Origin: Immersiella caudata
Lineage: Eukaryota; Ascomycota; Sordariomycetes; Sordariales; Lasiosphaeriaceae
Reading direction: 5' to 3'
Assembly: GCA_030512335.1 (NCBI GenBank)
Contig: JAULSU010000005.1
Location: forward strand, 2,542,001-2,606,000
DNA length: 64,000 nt
In this document: positions 34,934 to 47,798 of the stretch, piece by piece
Layout: each line of letters begins with the position of its first letter
Numbering within the stretch: the first letter of the stretch is position 1
The notes under the pieces: model-generated
Seen by the model: only the letters and a program-made list of their open reading frames with translations
Told to the model about the DNA's origin: nothing
Database searches by the model: none
Translations under genes and position numbers: made by a program

Positions 34934-37900
34934 GGCGTGAGGAGACTCGGGCAGGGAGGATTGGGGTATCGGTATGGGTAATGTTGTAAGTAGCTCAAAG
35001 TAACAGGCCTTTGGGGGGTAGTGGAAAGCCTCCACAGCTGACTTGGAAGTGGGGGAAGGGGGAAGGGGAAAAGGGGAGAAAGCGAGTCCCAAATCGAGAC
35101 GAAGGGCTCCCAAAGGGAATGTTTTGTGGGGGGTTAACGCTCGTGCGAACGGATGGGTGAATCAAGAAGTACAAATCATGCTCGTCGTGTTATATTTCAG
35201 CCCTGACGTTGCTCTGGGTTCCCCGTGGCTGCCGATACCCCTCGTCCGTCGAAGGCCCTCGTCCAATATCTCCGCCACGCTCAATGACTGGTTCTCCCGC
35301 CCTTGGCGTGGACAAAGATGTTTCGACGAAAGACCCGTTCTCGAGATACGGATCTAGCAGTCCTAGTCCTGGCTGCGTCTCGTCCACCCACCACCACAAG
35401 AAGCTTGACGATGGGCGCTTGCGATGCGAGCTTTCCCAGGTGGCGGGCGAGAAGGCCACCCAGGGACAGTGGGCGTGGGCGCGGGCGCAAGCGCGGGCGT
35501 CTGTGAGCGGGGGGACAGAGTATGACCGAGAATGACACAAGCACGACAAGAGGTCTACGCTGCGTCCGCGAAGCTGTGCGGGGGCGGGCGCAAAACCTAG
35601 TGGAGAGACTTATGAGGAACCTGAGCCCATGGAGGGGGAAGCAAGTCGTCCGCGTGGGAGGCGGGGAAGCTCGAGTGAGCAAAGGGTCCCCGGGCTTGCG
35701 CTTGGCGTTTCAATAGAGCTGCTAGTCGGCGCCTCCAGGCTTGGGTTGGGTAAATGCGGGTGGTTGTTCAGACGCCGCGTGCGCGTGAGGAGGAAGCTCT
35801 CAGAGACGGGTGCGAGGGCAGAAAAAAGACAGACGGTAGAAGGAAGAATCGGGACGCGGAGGAGCTTCGAGCGGAGAAGCGACAAGAATGCGCACCAGGG
35901 AGAGGAGCGCCAGGCACAAACAAGCGAAGCGGCGCAGATGGTGGAGGCGGGGAAAAGAGGGACGCCCAGTCTGGGGCAGCTCTCTGGGGGCGCGCTGGGG
36001 TACTCGGTAATCGGGAGAACGGGGGGTGTGAAAAAGAGGAGAAAAGAGGAGAAAGGGCCAGCCAGCCGTCAGTGAACCGCGTCGAGGGCCAACTCTCCCC
36101 TTTGTCTACCCTGGTCACACACGTCAATGTCCACAGCATCCACCGCCCAGCAGCGGCTTGCCGCGCTGGATAGTCGCAACGTCGCAATTGAGCGTCCGAG
36201 GGGTCGCGATGCAGCGAGTCTGTGCGGCAGCGAGCCGACAACATTGTCTTCGTTTGTCTCCGGCGGGGATTGCCCAAAAAAGATACATCGGTGAGACGGC
36301 GCAGCTTAAGGAAATTGCCCACTGGGGCTTGCAACGCTGCTGAGGTCCCCGAATCCAAGGGAAAAGGGTGGAGTATGCGTCCAGCTCGTCTAGACGCGAG
36401 AGGGAAATCCCGGAGGCCTTGCAGAAGACGACGGTTCACAATGACGGCACCGCTCCAAAGCAGAGCAGTGACTGCTGATTCTCAATGCTCTTCGTCCCAA
36501 GCTGTCCCTCAGATGCCCGGCATTGTGGACCTCGAGCCCCGAGGCTTGGGTAGCGTCCAAGCTCCTGTCCTAGGCATGAAGTTCCCCATGGACAGCATCT
36601 CCGCATTGGAGAAAGGGTTCGGCACGAGCAGCCAGCAGACACGCCTTTCTGGGGAAAGGGCGAAAGGTGGGGCGGGGAGCCAATCAGAATCCAGGCCCGC
36701 CCAATCTCAACTTACCTCACATTCCCGAGGCCAATGCAAAGAAGACCAAGACTTTTGTCACCGCTGCAATTGCAATCACAAACTGCCGAGGAATACACCA
36801 TCGTCATACTGCAGTCCCAGTGCTCCGGCCCAGCGGTAACGGCGGTACAAGCAGCCTTCCTATCCCAACCATTCCGTCGTTTGGAGACGTCTCTCAACAT
36901 TACATTTAGGTCACGAGAACAACCTGAGCTCAACTCAGAGTGCCAGCTGCTCCAGGGCGTCCCGTCGACTTCTCGACCCTCAACGATCACATCTCAACTG
37001 CCATGCACCACCCATTGGTCTTGGCTCAAAAGTACGCTCACCAACCTGCTCGGTTCATTCGAAACCCGTGACACGGCCAGCAAGCCCCATCAGACCAATA
37101 TATTAGAGCGCTCCAACTGCAGCCTCGGTCTCATCACCCGACCTCATCGAAGCGACTTCTCTGCACGAACAAAAGCGCCACGCGCCAGAGGCGGACACCT
37201 TACCCAGCCGAGCCAGCGGCCGAGCCAGTGGGGTTCCCATGCGCTCTCTGCAACAAAACCGGCGACCTCGTCTCTAGTCCAAGACCGCGATAATGACAGC
37301 ATCCACAGTCGCTGGGCACATGCCCACGTTGGTGTGGGAGAAAAGCCGAACTTTGCATGTTACACTAAAGGGCGGGGGGGCGCCTCAACCGCGCCACCGC
37401 AGATCATCGAGCCAGGGAACGCACAGTTCCCTTGCTGTTAGGAGTCACAACTGGCAATTCTTTACCCGGCAATTCCATGCTGAGACTCCAGCCAAATCGC
37501 CGGGTGGAGCGACAGCCAACAATCGCGACACCTCACGATCGATCAATCAGCCAACGACGTGTGAAATTTCCCGAGTTGCGGCTGTGGGGACCCCAAGTGT
37601 GGAGATGCCCCGGCGGTTGTTGGAGAACTGGGGAAAAGGCTCACCCCCCTGACGAGGAGGGGTTGGGACTTGGGGAGGAGGGGCATCCGCAGCTTATAAA
37701 TGCGGAGAACGGGACGGTTTCTGGGGAACGCCTGCAACCCATCCACCCCCACCCAGAGGGCTCTGATTGTGGTACGGAGCCTCCGCTGCCGTCACCACCC
37801 ATCTCGTTCGCGATCTTATTGCCATTTCTCCGCCATGGCCCCAGGCACGATAGCTCTCGAGCTCGTTTCCACGAAATGTCTTCAACTGTTTGCTTCCAGT

Positions 37901-40257
37901 ACCGTGGGACCGCAATGCAAGGGCCGACCAGTCAGCAAACACGCTGAAGGCCGCGGCTTGGACTTTTGCTGCAGAGGCACCGTCAATCCCGAGCATTCTG
38001 CGTCTAACAACACCACGGCAGACGCACCAAGACTCGGCGATCTCTTGACGGACGCGCCCCGCGTTTGAGAAACAGCGGTGACCCCGCCAAGACGTCAAGC
38101 CGACGACATGGAATGAGTGACTCCGATGTCAACATATCGCGTGCGCCCCATGTTGTCGCCATGATTGAGCCTACTGCCGCACAATATGGCGCGTGTTCGC
38201 TCCAGAATAGGCAAAATCCGAGAGACCTGGAGCGCAGCTTCCCACTGCCGGGCCACTGTCCTGCTTCTGAATGACCTCCGTCAAATTGCTTGGTCATACA
38301 AAGATAATCCGGCCGTCCGCAAGACTTGCGATGGCGCTCTACGCACTCAGCGACGACCAGAGGCCCGCGGCTTGCATCCGGCTCTATGTCCCAGGTCCTT
38401 GCGACATATTGAGGCCCTACCTAACACCAGTGTGATGTCAGCAGCCCGCCCACCTACGGTATCCTAATTTGGACATCACCAACTACCGCTCCTCAACCTC
38501 AAACACGATGGGAGCTCAAACTCCTCTCCAGTCCGCTCGGGATGGATAAATACCGCGATGCCCCATTGAGCCGTGACTGAACGTCGCAAAACAAGTACAA
38601 GAGAGTGGGGAACCAAGAAGCGGGCGTTCATCCAGGTTATCGTCAACGGGCTGGAGTACGGTCATCCGTGTTCAAACGTGACAACTAACTTTGATGATTC
38701 CCTGATGCTAGGAAATACTGGTGTGCGAAACGCCGCTTAATCACAGCAGACCAAATACCAACTACCATAACTCACTTCGCTTGCCATCGCCAGCATCAGT
38801 GTTAAAGAAACAATCAATCCACTGCATAGTCTTCAGCAGTGGCAAAGCGAGGAGTCAGATTTCGATCCACCAGCACGAGACCCCGTGGACAGAGCTCGCA
38901 ATCAACTTTGCAATAACGACGTATCGTAACTTGGTTTCTGATCATCATATAAGAAATGGAAGCCCATTCACTGCGCAACAGGGAGACTCCCGAGACCAGT
39001 TGATCACCCCTTGGAGCGCCAAACAAGGTTCAGCGTAGAGCATACAATGCGTAGTTGATGCAAACTGTAAGCAATCAGCATCATCAAAAGGTCATATGGC
39101 GCGGCGCGAGCACACTCAGATCCAGAGAGTGCTGGTGTGCGACGTTGATCTCTCACATGTCGGACGAGGTTACGGTGAGCCGGTCGGCATAACTCAGCGC
39201 AATGGGCCGACTGCACCGGAAACAATCACCGAATCACGGCCGGAGCTGTGTCGAATGGTCATCGGGAGGATGGGTGACAGCCGGCTTTATTCCCAGTCGC
39301 GATCTCGGCACTCTGCTGTAAAGCCTCGGCCGGGCTGGCGAATCACATCGCAGGCCGAGCATCAGGAGCCGGGTGAGCTCGATCATTTTCGGCGCAATCG
39401 AGGTTCCATCGTGGGGAGAGACGGTTGCAGCAATGGTAATCCGGGGTGCGTATGCACAGAATGCTTATCACAAGATGCAGCGTTTGGATTTGGTCTCACT
39501 TCATCTCACTCACATGGCCGCCAAGACCTGGAGAGAATGCTACTCAAGTGAGCTCATCGTCCTCTCTATAGAGTCCAGATCGTGTTTCTCTTACCAAACC
39601 AACCCCCGGCATGAACGCCTTGCTACGGCAGTAACAACGTTATTGAGCAGCGGGTCGCGACGGGTGATGCCCTGTTCCTCCCGCCAGCGGCGATCACTTC
39701 CCGTCCGCCCGCCACACCCTACTTTCGGCTACCTTGATGGCGGCTCAGCTGTCTTGCTTCGCTGACGGAACCCAAGCCGGAGCTTAGCCCACAAACGTAT
39801 CGGGTGTCTTCTGGACGTCCAATCCTCGCATTCCGGACAGCCATGGCCAGCCAATTCGGCCCTTTGGCACCAGGGATCGTGAGCGAGTCGTTGGGTCATT
39901 GCATATTGAAGGGGGCTCAGGAGATCGGTGTAAACGACAAATTTCCGCGTGGAAACTTTCAACACACCCGAGCCCTTGCATACCCGTGTCAACGACCTGT
40001 TTTTCTTTACCGGCCCGAGCACGTGTCCGATTCTGGCTTTTTTTTCTTCACGCGGTGTTTTGGTCGCCCTTGGTAGATATATATTACCCGTCCCGTCGAG
40101 CTGGGACCAAAGGAGAAAAGCATGTCGTGGCTTCTTCGACTTTAACTTCACGGGGCGGCAAACCTTGCGAAGCCTATTTTGCCTTGGCCTTACCCAGCGT
40201 CTCGGCTGTTTTGTTTTTTGTGTGTTGGAAACTACCTGGGAAATCCCATCAGTAACA
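34934..40257. other. 5.3 kb region without a supported gene
   Basis: It lies between two divergent genes. The first 1.2 kb is probably the long leader and promoter of the C2H2 factor, as it is C/T-rich on the minus strand (for example 35900-36060). From 36200 to 39800 base use is mixed. Several open frames of 100-235 codons exist on both strands, but they lack start context, splice structure or any motif I recognise. No tRNA, 5S rRNA or clear transposon ends were seen. The last 400 bases form the GH55 promoter. Confidence 0.5.
40070..40086 (+). promoter_or_regulatory. TATA-like element upstream of the GH55 gene
   Basis: The stretch tggtagatatatattac lies about 180 bases before the GH55 start codon. 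It is the best TATA-like element there and is placed suitably for a secreted-enzyme gene with a leader of about 130-150 nt. This is assigned by position and composition only. Confidence 0.35.
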
Positions 40258-42997
40258 ATGCGTTTCACCTCGCTGCTGCTGGCTCTTGCTGGCGCGGCAT
40301 CGTCCGTCAATGCATATTGGCTGGGTGATATAGCTCGTGAGAAACACTGTTTACATGTGTGTGTGTGTGTATTGGCCACAGCCCGCTGACGCTTCAAAGA
40401 TCAAGGGCACGCCCCTTTTGCTGGGCCGAACTACCCGGTGTTTAGGAATGTGAAGGACTACGGCGCCAGAGGTTGGTAGTATTGAGTTTCATCGAGTTCT
40501 ACCACGCAACTACGGTTGGATGTCTGAGGCAGGACTAAAGTCTGAACAGGAGATGGCGTCGCTGACGATACGGCGGCTATCAATGCTGCCATCACTGCTG
40601 GGAATCCTTGCAACAGGGGATGTGTAAGTCACATCCGGCATCACAATGAGCCTAACTGGAGAAGGGAAGGAATGGGATTCTGACAGGCGACTGCTAGGCG
40701 TCTTCGACAACAACCCCTGGACTCGTGTACTTCCCGGCTGGCACATACAAGATCTCGGGCTCGATCCGCCCGGCCTACTTCACCATGCTCATTGGCGATG
40801 CTTCTAACCCACCCACGCTCAAGGCGACGAGCAACTTTGAGGGGTTTGGTCTCATCGATGGCAACCCGTACTACACTGACGTCTTGAACTGGAAAGCCGT
40901 CAATGTCTTCTTCCGCCAGGTGCGCAACTTCATCATTGATACCACGGCCATCCCGGCGAACAAGGCGGCTACCGGTATGCATTGGCCTACCTCGCAAGCG
41001 ACGAGTCTGCAGAACATCGTCTTCAACATGCCGACTTCCCCTGATGTTGTCCATGTGGGTTTGTTCATCGAGGAGGGAAGTGGTGGTTTCATGACGGACC
41101 TCACCTTCAACGGCGGCGCTACCGGCGCAAGCATGGGGAACCAGCAGTACACCATGCGCAACCTGGTGTTCAACAACTGCAAGACGGCCATCATCCAGAT
41201 CTGGGACTGGGGCTGGACCTACATGGGCCTTTCCATTAACAACTGCGGAGTCGGCATCGACATGACTGGCGGCGGCTCCCAAAACATCGCCACGGGCTCC
41301 GTCACCCTCATCGACAGCACCCTCACCAACGTCGGCGTCGGTATCAAAACCGCCCGCACTGCCAACTCTCGCCCCGACACAGCCGGCGCCCTCGTCCTCG
41401 AAAACATCGACCTCCGCAACGTCCCCGTGGCTATCCAAGACCCTTCAGGCACACTCCTCCCCGGAACCACCGGCGCCCTCACCATCCCCGCCTGGGCCTC
41501 CGGAAACACCTACACCCCCTCCGGCCCGCGCCGCGTCTCCTCCGCCATCACTCCCAACCCCCGCCCTGCCACCCTCCTCGTCAACGGCCGCTACTACACC
41601 CGCTCCAAACCCCAATACGAATCCGAGCCTCGCTCTTCCTTCCTCTCCGTCCGCTCCTTTGGCGCCCGCGGCGACGCCTCAGCCGACGACACCGCCGCCC
41701 TCCAAGCCGCCATCGACGGAGCTACCGCCTCCAATAAGATCCTCTTCCTCGACTACGGTCTATACCGCGTAACCTCTACCATTCGCATCCCCCCAGGTGC
41801 CCGCATCGTGGGCGAATCATTCCCCGTCATCCTCTCTTCCGGCGCCTACTTCAACGATATCAACAACCCCAAGCCCGTTGTGCAAATCGGCTCATCCTCC
41901 GGCCAAGTGGGGTATGTTGAACTGTCAGATTTCATCGTGAGCACGCAGAATGCGCAGGCGGGTGCGGTGTGTATCGAGTATAACCTTGCCAGCGGGGGCG
42001 GTGTGCCCAGCGGGATGTGGGATGTGCATGTGAGGATTGGAGGGTTTACGGGGACGCAGCAGCAGGTGGGGGAGTGTTTGAAGACGCCGGGGAATCCGAC
42101 GGTGAGGAATGAGTGTATTGTGGCGTTTATGGCGATGCATGTTACTAAGGGGGCGTATGGGTTGTTGAGTAAGTTTTCTCTCCTGTGGTGAGACGGACCT
42201 CGTGATGGGACGGATGCTGACGGTTGGTAGTGGAGAATGTTTGGCTTTGGTGAGTGCCTATTTAGGGAATTGGAGGTTGGTGAGGAGGAGGATGCTGACG
42301 GTGTTTAGGACTGCGGATCATGATATTGATGAGCAGGCGAATACTCAGATTACGATATACTCAGGACGAGGACTGTGTAAGTGAATTTTTGGGAAGATGT
42401 TGAGGAAAGGGGCTAACCTGTTGAAGACATCGAATCGGAACGAGGCCAGTTGTGGCTTTATGGCACCGGTTCGGAACATCACGTTCTGTACCAGTATCAG
42501 ATTGTCAACTCGGGGAATATTTTCATGGGGCAGATTCAGACCGAGACGCCGTGAGATACTGGTTTTGGTTGAAGTGAATGAAGTGGTGCTAACGTCGTTC
42601 TAGATACTACATGCCCATTCCTAACGCGCTCGTACCCTTCAATCCTATCCCGGCGCTCAACGACCCGGACTACCGGGTTTCCTGCGCAGGTGTTGCTGGC
42701 AACTGCCAAGCATCGTGGGGTGTGCGGGTCATCGACTCGCGGAATGTTTTTGTCTACGGCGCAGGTGTTTACTCGTTCTTCAGCGACTACAGTACGACTT
42801 GTTCAACCTTCGCCGCGGGACAGACATGCCAGGAGCGCATCGTGTCGATCGAGAGATCGGCTGACAATGTCAACATTTACAACTTGAACACCATCGGATC
42901 GAGGAGCATGCTCAATCGCAATGGGGCCATGGTGGCATTCTACAACGACAACGTCAACGTCTACCCGTCTAACATTGCTGTCTACAAGAGTAACTAG
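40258..42997 (+). CDS. GH55 exo-beta-1,3-glucanase, secreted
   Basis: Eight exons: 40258-40336, 40400-40471, 40550-40623, 40698-42168, 42231-42249, 42309-42376, 42427-42550 and 42604-42997, giving 766 residues. The first 19 residues (Met-Arg-Phe-Thr-Ser-Leu-Leu...Val-Asn-Ala) are a signal peptide, so the enzyme is secreted. Two pectate-lyase-like beta-helix domains follow, each opening with the family signature: Val-Lys-Asp-Tyr-Gly-Ala-Arg-Gly-Asp-Gly-Val-Ala-Asp-Asp-Thr-Ala-Ala-Ile near residue 43, and Val-Arg-Ser-Phe-Gly-Ala-Arg-Gly-Asp near residue 390. Such tandem right-handed beta-helices are typical of GH55, which releases glucose or short products from beta-1,3-glucan. Likely roles are fungal wall remodelling, feeding on fungal walls, or degradation of callose and laminarin. 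Exon 5 is only 19 nt. Base use switches from C-rich to G-rich near 41900. Confidence 0.94.
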
Positions 42998-43108
42998 GCA
43001 CTCTGTGTTTTGCATTCATCAGACTGGCTGTTTTCGGGTCAGGGGTTTATCGTATGTACTTTACTTCGCCGTAGCTAGCCACCACCACGCAAATACCATT
43101 TTCTGCTT

Positions 43109-44207
43109 CTAACCATCCAACAAAAACTCAACCTCCTTATCCTTGCCCATCTCAAACAACCTCCTCCTCATCCCCTCCGCCACCTCCCTTTCACCCTCGT
43201 CAAGACATCCAAAATCACACTCCCCGACATACCCCCCAATCCCATGCTGCAACACGTTCCTCGCCCTCGCCGTACTCCCCCCAACGTGTCCCACCGACCC
43301 ATGCAACGTCGCCCTCTCCTTTCCCCCTTTGTAAACCCCCCTATGCAAAATATTATTATCATAAAAAACCACATCCCCCGCCTTCAACACCACCCTCGAC
43401 GCCCCCGGCATATCCTCGCTATACGCCCCCGTATTCCTTTCCGCCTCCGTCCTCGGCTGGGAATGACTCCCTGGCACGACTACCAATGAATCATCATCAT
43501 ACAACGCAATATTATACTGCGTGTGATATGCCGGCTTGCCTAGCATCTCCTCTTCCTCTTCCGTTGTCGCGGACCAGGGTATCGCGTCTCGATGCCATCG
43601 CAGTTCGAAATCTTGTCCTCCGTCTCCCGGCGCGGGTGAGGTCCCGGGTGTGATGAGCATGTTGAAGAGTTCCATTACGAGGTCTGAGGGGTTGGTGGAG
43701 ACGCCGGGGAGGACGAGGGCGGTGCAGAGGGTGAGGAGGGAGGTTTCGAAGTAGATTTTGGTGAAGGAGGATTTGTGCTCTGGGGAGAGGGGGAGGGAGG
43801 GGTGGAGGAGGTGTTGGATTCCCCAGATTGGGCTGCGGGTGGTTGTTAGCTGTTGAGTTCCGGGTTGGGATGGTTTGGGGCGATTGGGAGATCTTGGGAG
43901 GGAACTGCTGGGGCAATATGATGGAAGGACAAAGGGGTAGAGAATATAAGGGTAAGGATCGGACTTACAGGGGCGAGGAAGGAGTGGGTGATGGCCAGGG
44001 GGGAAATTGCTTTCCTACGGTGCGGACATGTGGCCAGTGCCCCTGGCGAGCGAGTTCGGTGAGGGTTGAGGCAGCGGCGCGGAGGGTGAGGATTTGGGAG
44101 GGGCTGAGGAAGGAGGGGATGTGGGTGTAACCGGTGGTGGTTAGTTGGGAGGCTAGAGTTGAGGCGGATGGGAGAGAAGGGGTGGGTTTAGTTTTAGGAG
44201 ATGCCAT
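43109..44207 (-). CDS. Phytanoyl-CoA dioxygenase (PhyH) family protein
   Basis: Exons 44207-43969 and 43832-43109 give 320 residues; the intron has gtaagt and cccgcag ends. The Fe(II)/2-oxoglutarate oxygenase core is visible: the metal-binding His-x-Asp in Leu-Arg-Trp-His-Arg-Asp-Ala, a jelly-roll segment with Leu-Val-Val-Val-Pro-Gly-Ser-His-Ser, the distal His in Asn-Ile-Leu-His-Arg-Gly-Val-Tyr, and an Arg shortly after (Glu-Arg-Ala-Thr-Leu-His) that would bind 2-oxoglutarate. The N-terminus reads Thr-Gly-Tyr-Thr-His-Ile-Pro-Ser-Phe-Leu, typical of the family. The substrate is unknown: relatives hydroxylate phytanoyl-CoA, small metabolites or toxins. The gene is convergent with GH55 (111 bases between stops) and divergent from RAD4. 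Confidence 0.9.
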
Positions 44208-44873
44208 CTTGTCACGAATTTGATGTGACTTTGAGGAGTGGTGGAGAGTCAAGTAGGTACGTTTGAGAGACTGTTGAGATAACGACTTTGAAGGTTGGAG
44301 TGGTAGGCAGTGAGGGGGTGTTGGGGTTGCAGGAATAGGTGGGGTAGTAGTGGTGCATGCCAAAGCATTGTACCGCTGCAGGTGCAACGGAACGCAGGCG
44401 CATGATTAGGGTTTCCTTAGGTCCGGGATCTGTCACCAGACATGAGATGAGGTGCCAGGAATTTTCTAACAACTTGGACACGGAGCTGCTACCATTGCGA
44501 GTCTTTTCAAAACGGCAATAAGCCGTGAAGTTACAGGCACTCGTCGAATTATACTGGCTAGCATAATCACTGATCTGATCCTGTTGCTCTCTGAGATGGA
44601 AATATTTTTATTTGGATTTTTGGGACTTGATGAGATGAAGTTGAGGCGCCTTTTGACCTCTGCTCAGCCAGCCCTAACCCGATTCAGAGTGGCTTCGATG
44701 ACTCAGGCAGGGACGATTCTATCGAGCTCACGTGACTGCGCGTTCTTTGCCGCAAGGCCGCGTCGATCCCCGCGTCGCTGAGCCCGAAACCGTTGGCAAT
44801 CTGGTGATTCATCGATAACGACAACATCCCATGATCGTTTGTAATCAGCTCCCCCGTATCGCACCACCACGTA
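44208..44873. other. Divergent promoter region of PhyH and RAD4 genes
   Basis: 666 bases between opposed start codons. I see short open frames only and no repeat. Confidence 0.45.
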
Positions 44874-47578
44874 ATGGCGGGTCGGAAACGCAATGCACCT
44901 GCCCGAAGTAGCCCTAGAGCTACACGCTCCCGAGCAACTGCCCAAAATGCCGTCCCTAGCGTCTATCGGGAAATGCTCTCAGAGGCGAAAGTTGCAAAAT
45001 CCAGGAAAAATGATGAGTCCTCAGAACCACCACCAAAGAGGATAAAACGACCAGGAGAGAAGCCAGACCCAAAGGTCCCGCCAAAAGCGAAGCCTAAACC
45101 GGTGGCTGAGAGTAACGACGCTGACAACAATGGCGAGTTCGAGGATGTCGTCATACCTAATCCAACGGTTCAGACCATGATGAGAGAGGACTCCGAGGAT
45201 GAAGAGGACGACGATATCCAACTTGAAGATGTTGAGCTCGACGGGGCTCCCTCGGCTGTTCCGGCCGCCCAAGGTTCAGGAGAGCTCACCTTGAATCTCA
45301 CTATCCAGCTAGATGCGCTAGCGTCAAGGCGCGCGGTCGAGCGAAAGAAAGTCATCGGCAGAGATGAGAAAGATCGCCGTGTTGAAGTACACAAGATGCA
45401 TCTCCTCTGCTTGTTGGCGCATGTGGAGCGAAGGAACAGGTGGTGCAACGATGCCGCTGTTCAGGAAGCCCTTCGGCCCCTGCTGACGGAGAAGATGATC
45501 CGGTTGCTGAATCCGCGATCAACCTTAATACAATTCGGCCGTATGGAGTCGTTGAAGAACGGCCTCTTGGAAACAAGCGGCATGTTTAAACCCAAGTTCA
45601 AGATCACGGAACGGGGAATGAAGAGGGCTCTCTGGCCGGAAGACGAAGAGCAACTCAAAGATGTAAGCGTCCTTTTGCGATGCAAATTGGATATTTGCTC
45701 ATAACGGTTTAGTGGAAGCCACCAGATGATGCCGAGGCGACCTTTGAGAAGAGTGATTTCCTCGAAGCGGCAAAATCTCTCTCGGGCTCGCGTGACGTCG
45801 GGGCCCAGCTGTTCTGCGCTTTGCTTCGCGCAGCTGGGGTGGAAGCCCGGCTGGTATGCTCTTTGCAGCCGCTCGCATATGCGCCAGGGGCTCCAACGAT
45901 ACCAAAATCTCGCAAACCGGAAACCAGCACGCCTAAACAATCCAAAGGAGATATCTACGCAGCCGCGATGGCCAAGTACGAAACTACAGTGCCAACCCCA
46001 TCACCACGCCGTCGGCTGGGCCACCCCAACGCCGCTGCTTACAATGTTCCATCTCTGGCTCTCCCAAACATAGTCCAAGAACCCGCTCAGACCCCCAAAC
46101 GCATCCGCGGCGAATCCTCATATCCTATATACTGGGTCGAGGTGCTAGATGTCTCCCATCAGAAATGGCATCCCATTGACCCTATCGTGACCGGAACGCA
46201 GTGGCGTCCCCGCGCGCTTGAGCCCCCAGCCAACGACCGGGAGAACTGCATGTGCTACGTGGTTGCCTTTGAAGAAGACGGCAGCGCCCACGACGTGACC
46301 CGACGTTATGCAAAAGCCTACAACGCCAAAACCAAACGCCTCCGTATCGACGGGATGAACCTACCAGCCAACCGCACCTCCTACAGCTCCACCAACCCCA
46401 ATACACCAAATCTCAATCCCGGCGGGCGTTGGTGGCGCCGTGCCCTGCGTCGTTACCATCGTCCCTTGGGACCCACCGACCTAGACCAAATCGAACTCAC
46501 CGAGCTCCTCGCCGAAGAAGGTAAAGAGCCCATGCCTCGCAACGTCGCCGACTTCAAAGACCACCCAGTTTACGCCCTTGAGCGCCATCTTCGTCGCCAC
46601 GAGGTCCTAATCCCCGGCGCTCAACCGTCCGGCACCGTCAGCGCAGGCAGCAAAGCCCCTCTAGAACGCATCTACCGCCGTCGCGATGTTCGCGTTGCCC
46701 GATCTCGTGACAAATGGTACCGCCTCGGGCGCGTCGTCAAGCCTGGCGAAGAGGCCGTGAAATACCTCCCCAAGATTGTGCGTCGCAAATCCCACTCATT
46801 CGGCAACGATAACTATGACGAAGATGACGACCCCGACAAGGTTGGTCTGTTTGGCGATGAAGCTGGCACCCCGGTTTATACTATTGATCAAACTGAACTC
46901 TATGAACCGCCACCCGTGGTCAACGGCCGAGTTCCCAAGAATCGCTTTGGGAACATCGACGTTTACGTGCCCAGCATGGTGCCCGCGGGTGGTGTACACA
47001 TCCTCCACGAACGAGCTGCACAAGCGGCGTTCATATTAGGTGTGGATTATGCGCCAGCGCTTACTGGGTTTGAGTTCAAGGGGCGAAAGGGCACAGCTGT
47101 GCTGAGAGGAGCAGTAGTTCCGGGGGATGCAGATGAAGGGGTGTGGGCGGTTATCAGGGGTCTAGAAGACGTCGAGGCGGAGATGGAGGCTGAGAGGAGG
47201 AGTAGAAGGGCGTTGCGTATGTGGAGCAGATTCTTGAAGGGGCTGAGGATCAGAGAGAGGGTTTACGCAGGGGTGGATGAACGTGAGGAAGAAGAAGAAG
47301 AAGAAGAAGAAGAAGAAGAAGAAGAAGAAGAAGAAGAAGAAGAAGAAGAAGAAGAAGAAGAAGAAGAAGAGGGCAGAGGAAAGGAAGTTGCTAAGGAAGA
47401 GAATAAAGTAAAGGAGGTCGTGAATGACGGTGATGAGGATGCCGAAATGGCCGGGGCAGTAAGTGATGTGTCGGAGGAGTATCTCATGGAGGATGATGAC
47501 GAGGGTGGGGGGTTCTTGGTGGGAGATGTGGACGACGACGACGACGACGACCTTGGGGGTGGTTTCGTCGTTGAGTGA
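44874..47578 (+). CDS. RAD4: DNA damage recognition protein Rad4 / XPC
   Basis: Exons 44874-45662 and 45713-47578 give 884 residues. A basic N-terminus and acidic linker precede the transglutaminase-like domain, whose hallmark Gln-Leu-Phe-Cys-Ala-Leu-Leu-Arg-Ala-Ala-Gly-Val-Glu-Ala-Arg-Leu-Val-Cys-Ser-Leu lies near residue 300. The three beta-hairpin domains follow: BHD1 with His-Pro-Val-Tyr-Ala-Leu-Glu-Arg-His-Leu-Arg-Arg-His-Glu near 546, then BHD2, and BHD3 with Pro-Lys-Asn-Arg-Phe-Gly-Asn-Ile-Asp-Val-Tyr-Val-Pro near 670. The protein binds helix-distorting damage and starts global nucleotide-excision repair with Rad23 and centrin/Cdc31-type partners; a centrin gene lies at 4.5-5.1 kb of this window. 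The C-terminus is unusual: a run of 29 Glu (47285-47371) followed by more acidic sequence. Confidence 0.94.
47285..47371 (+). repeat. GAA trinucleotide repeat encoding 29 consecutive Glu in Rad4
   Basis: One GAG, twenty-seven GAA and a final GAG codon in uninterrupted succession. Such a pure triplet run is prone to length change. Confidence 0.95.
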
Positions 47579-47798
47579 CCTCTTGTGTGTGTTAGATAAC
47601 GACTCATGATCTGAATGAAAAAGGTATTGATTTCATTTACGTTTGGCTTGGATTAGTATCAGATTGTGTTGAAGTGGCTGTTTTCTTGTAGCATAATTTG
47701 CCGCCCCGCACCGCGACTCGCAAACCTCCAACTTCAACAAAACAACGAAACTCGCCCGGTCAAAATCAACGCAACAACCTCAACTGCTCAGGCCAAAA

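Noticed and set aside
36222..37441. Open frames of 205 and 235 codons in the 5.3 kb gene-poor region
   Set aside because: No recognisable domain, no convincing start context or introns, and composition like the surrounding non-coding DNA.
34934..40257. Transposon or RIP-degraded element in the long gene-poor region
   Set aside because: No terminal repeats, transposase or reverse transcriptase fragments were visible, and base composition is not the strongly AT-rich kind left by heavy RIP.
39729..40397. 222-codon minus-strand open frame upstream of and overlapping the GH55 start
   Set aside because: It covers the GH55 promoter and signal peptide, has a basic low-complexity composition and no family feature.
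40641..41438. 265-codon minus-strand open frame opposite GH55
   Set aside because: It is antisense to the conserved beta-helix coding sequence; its Asp/Val-rich composition mirrors the other strand.
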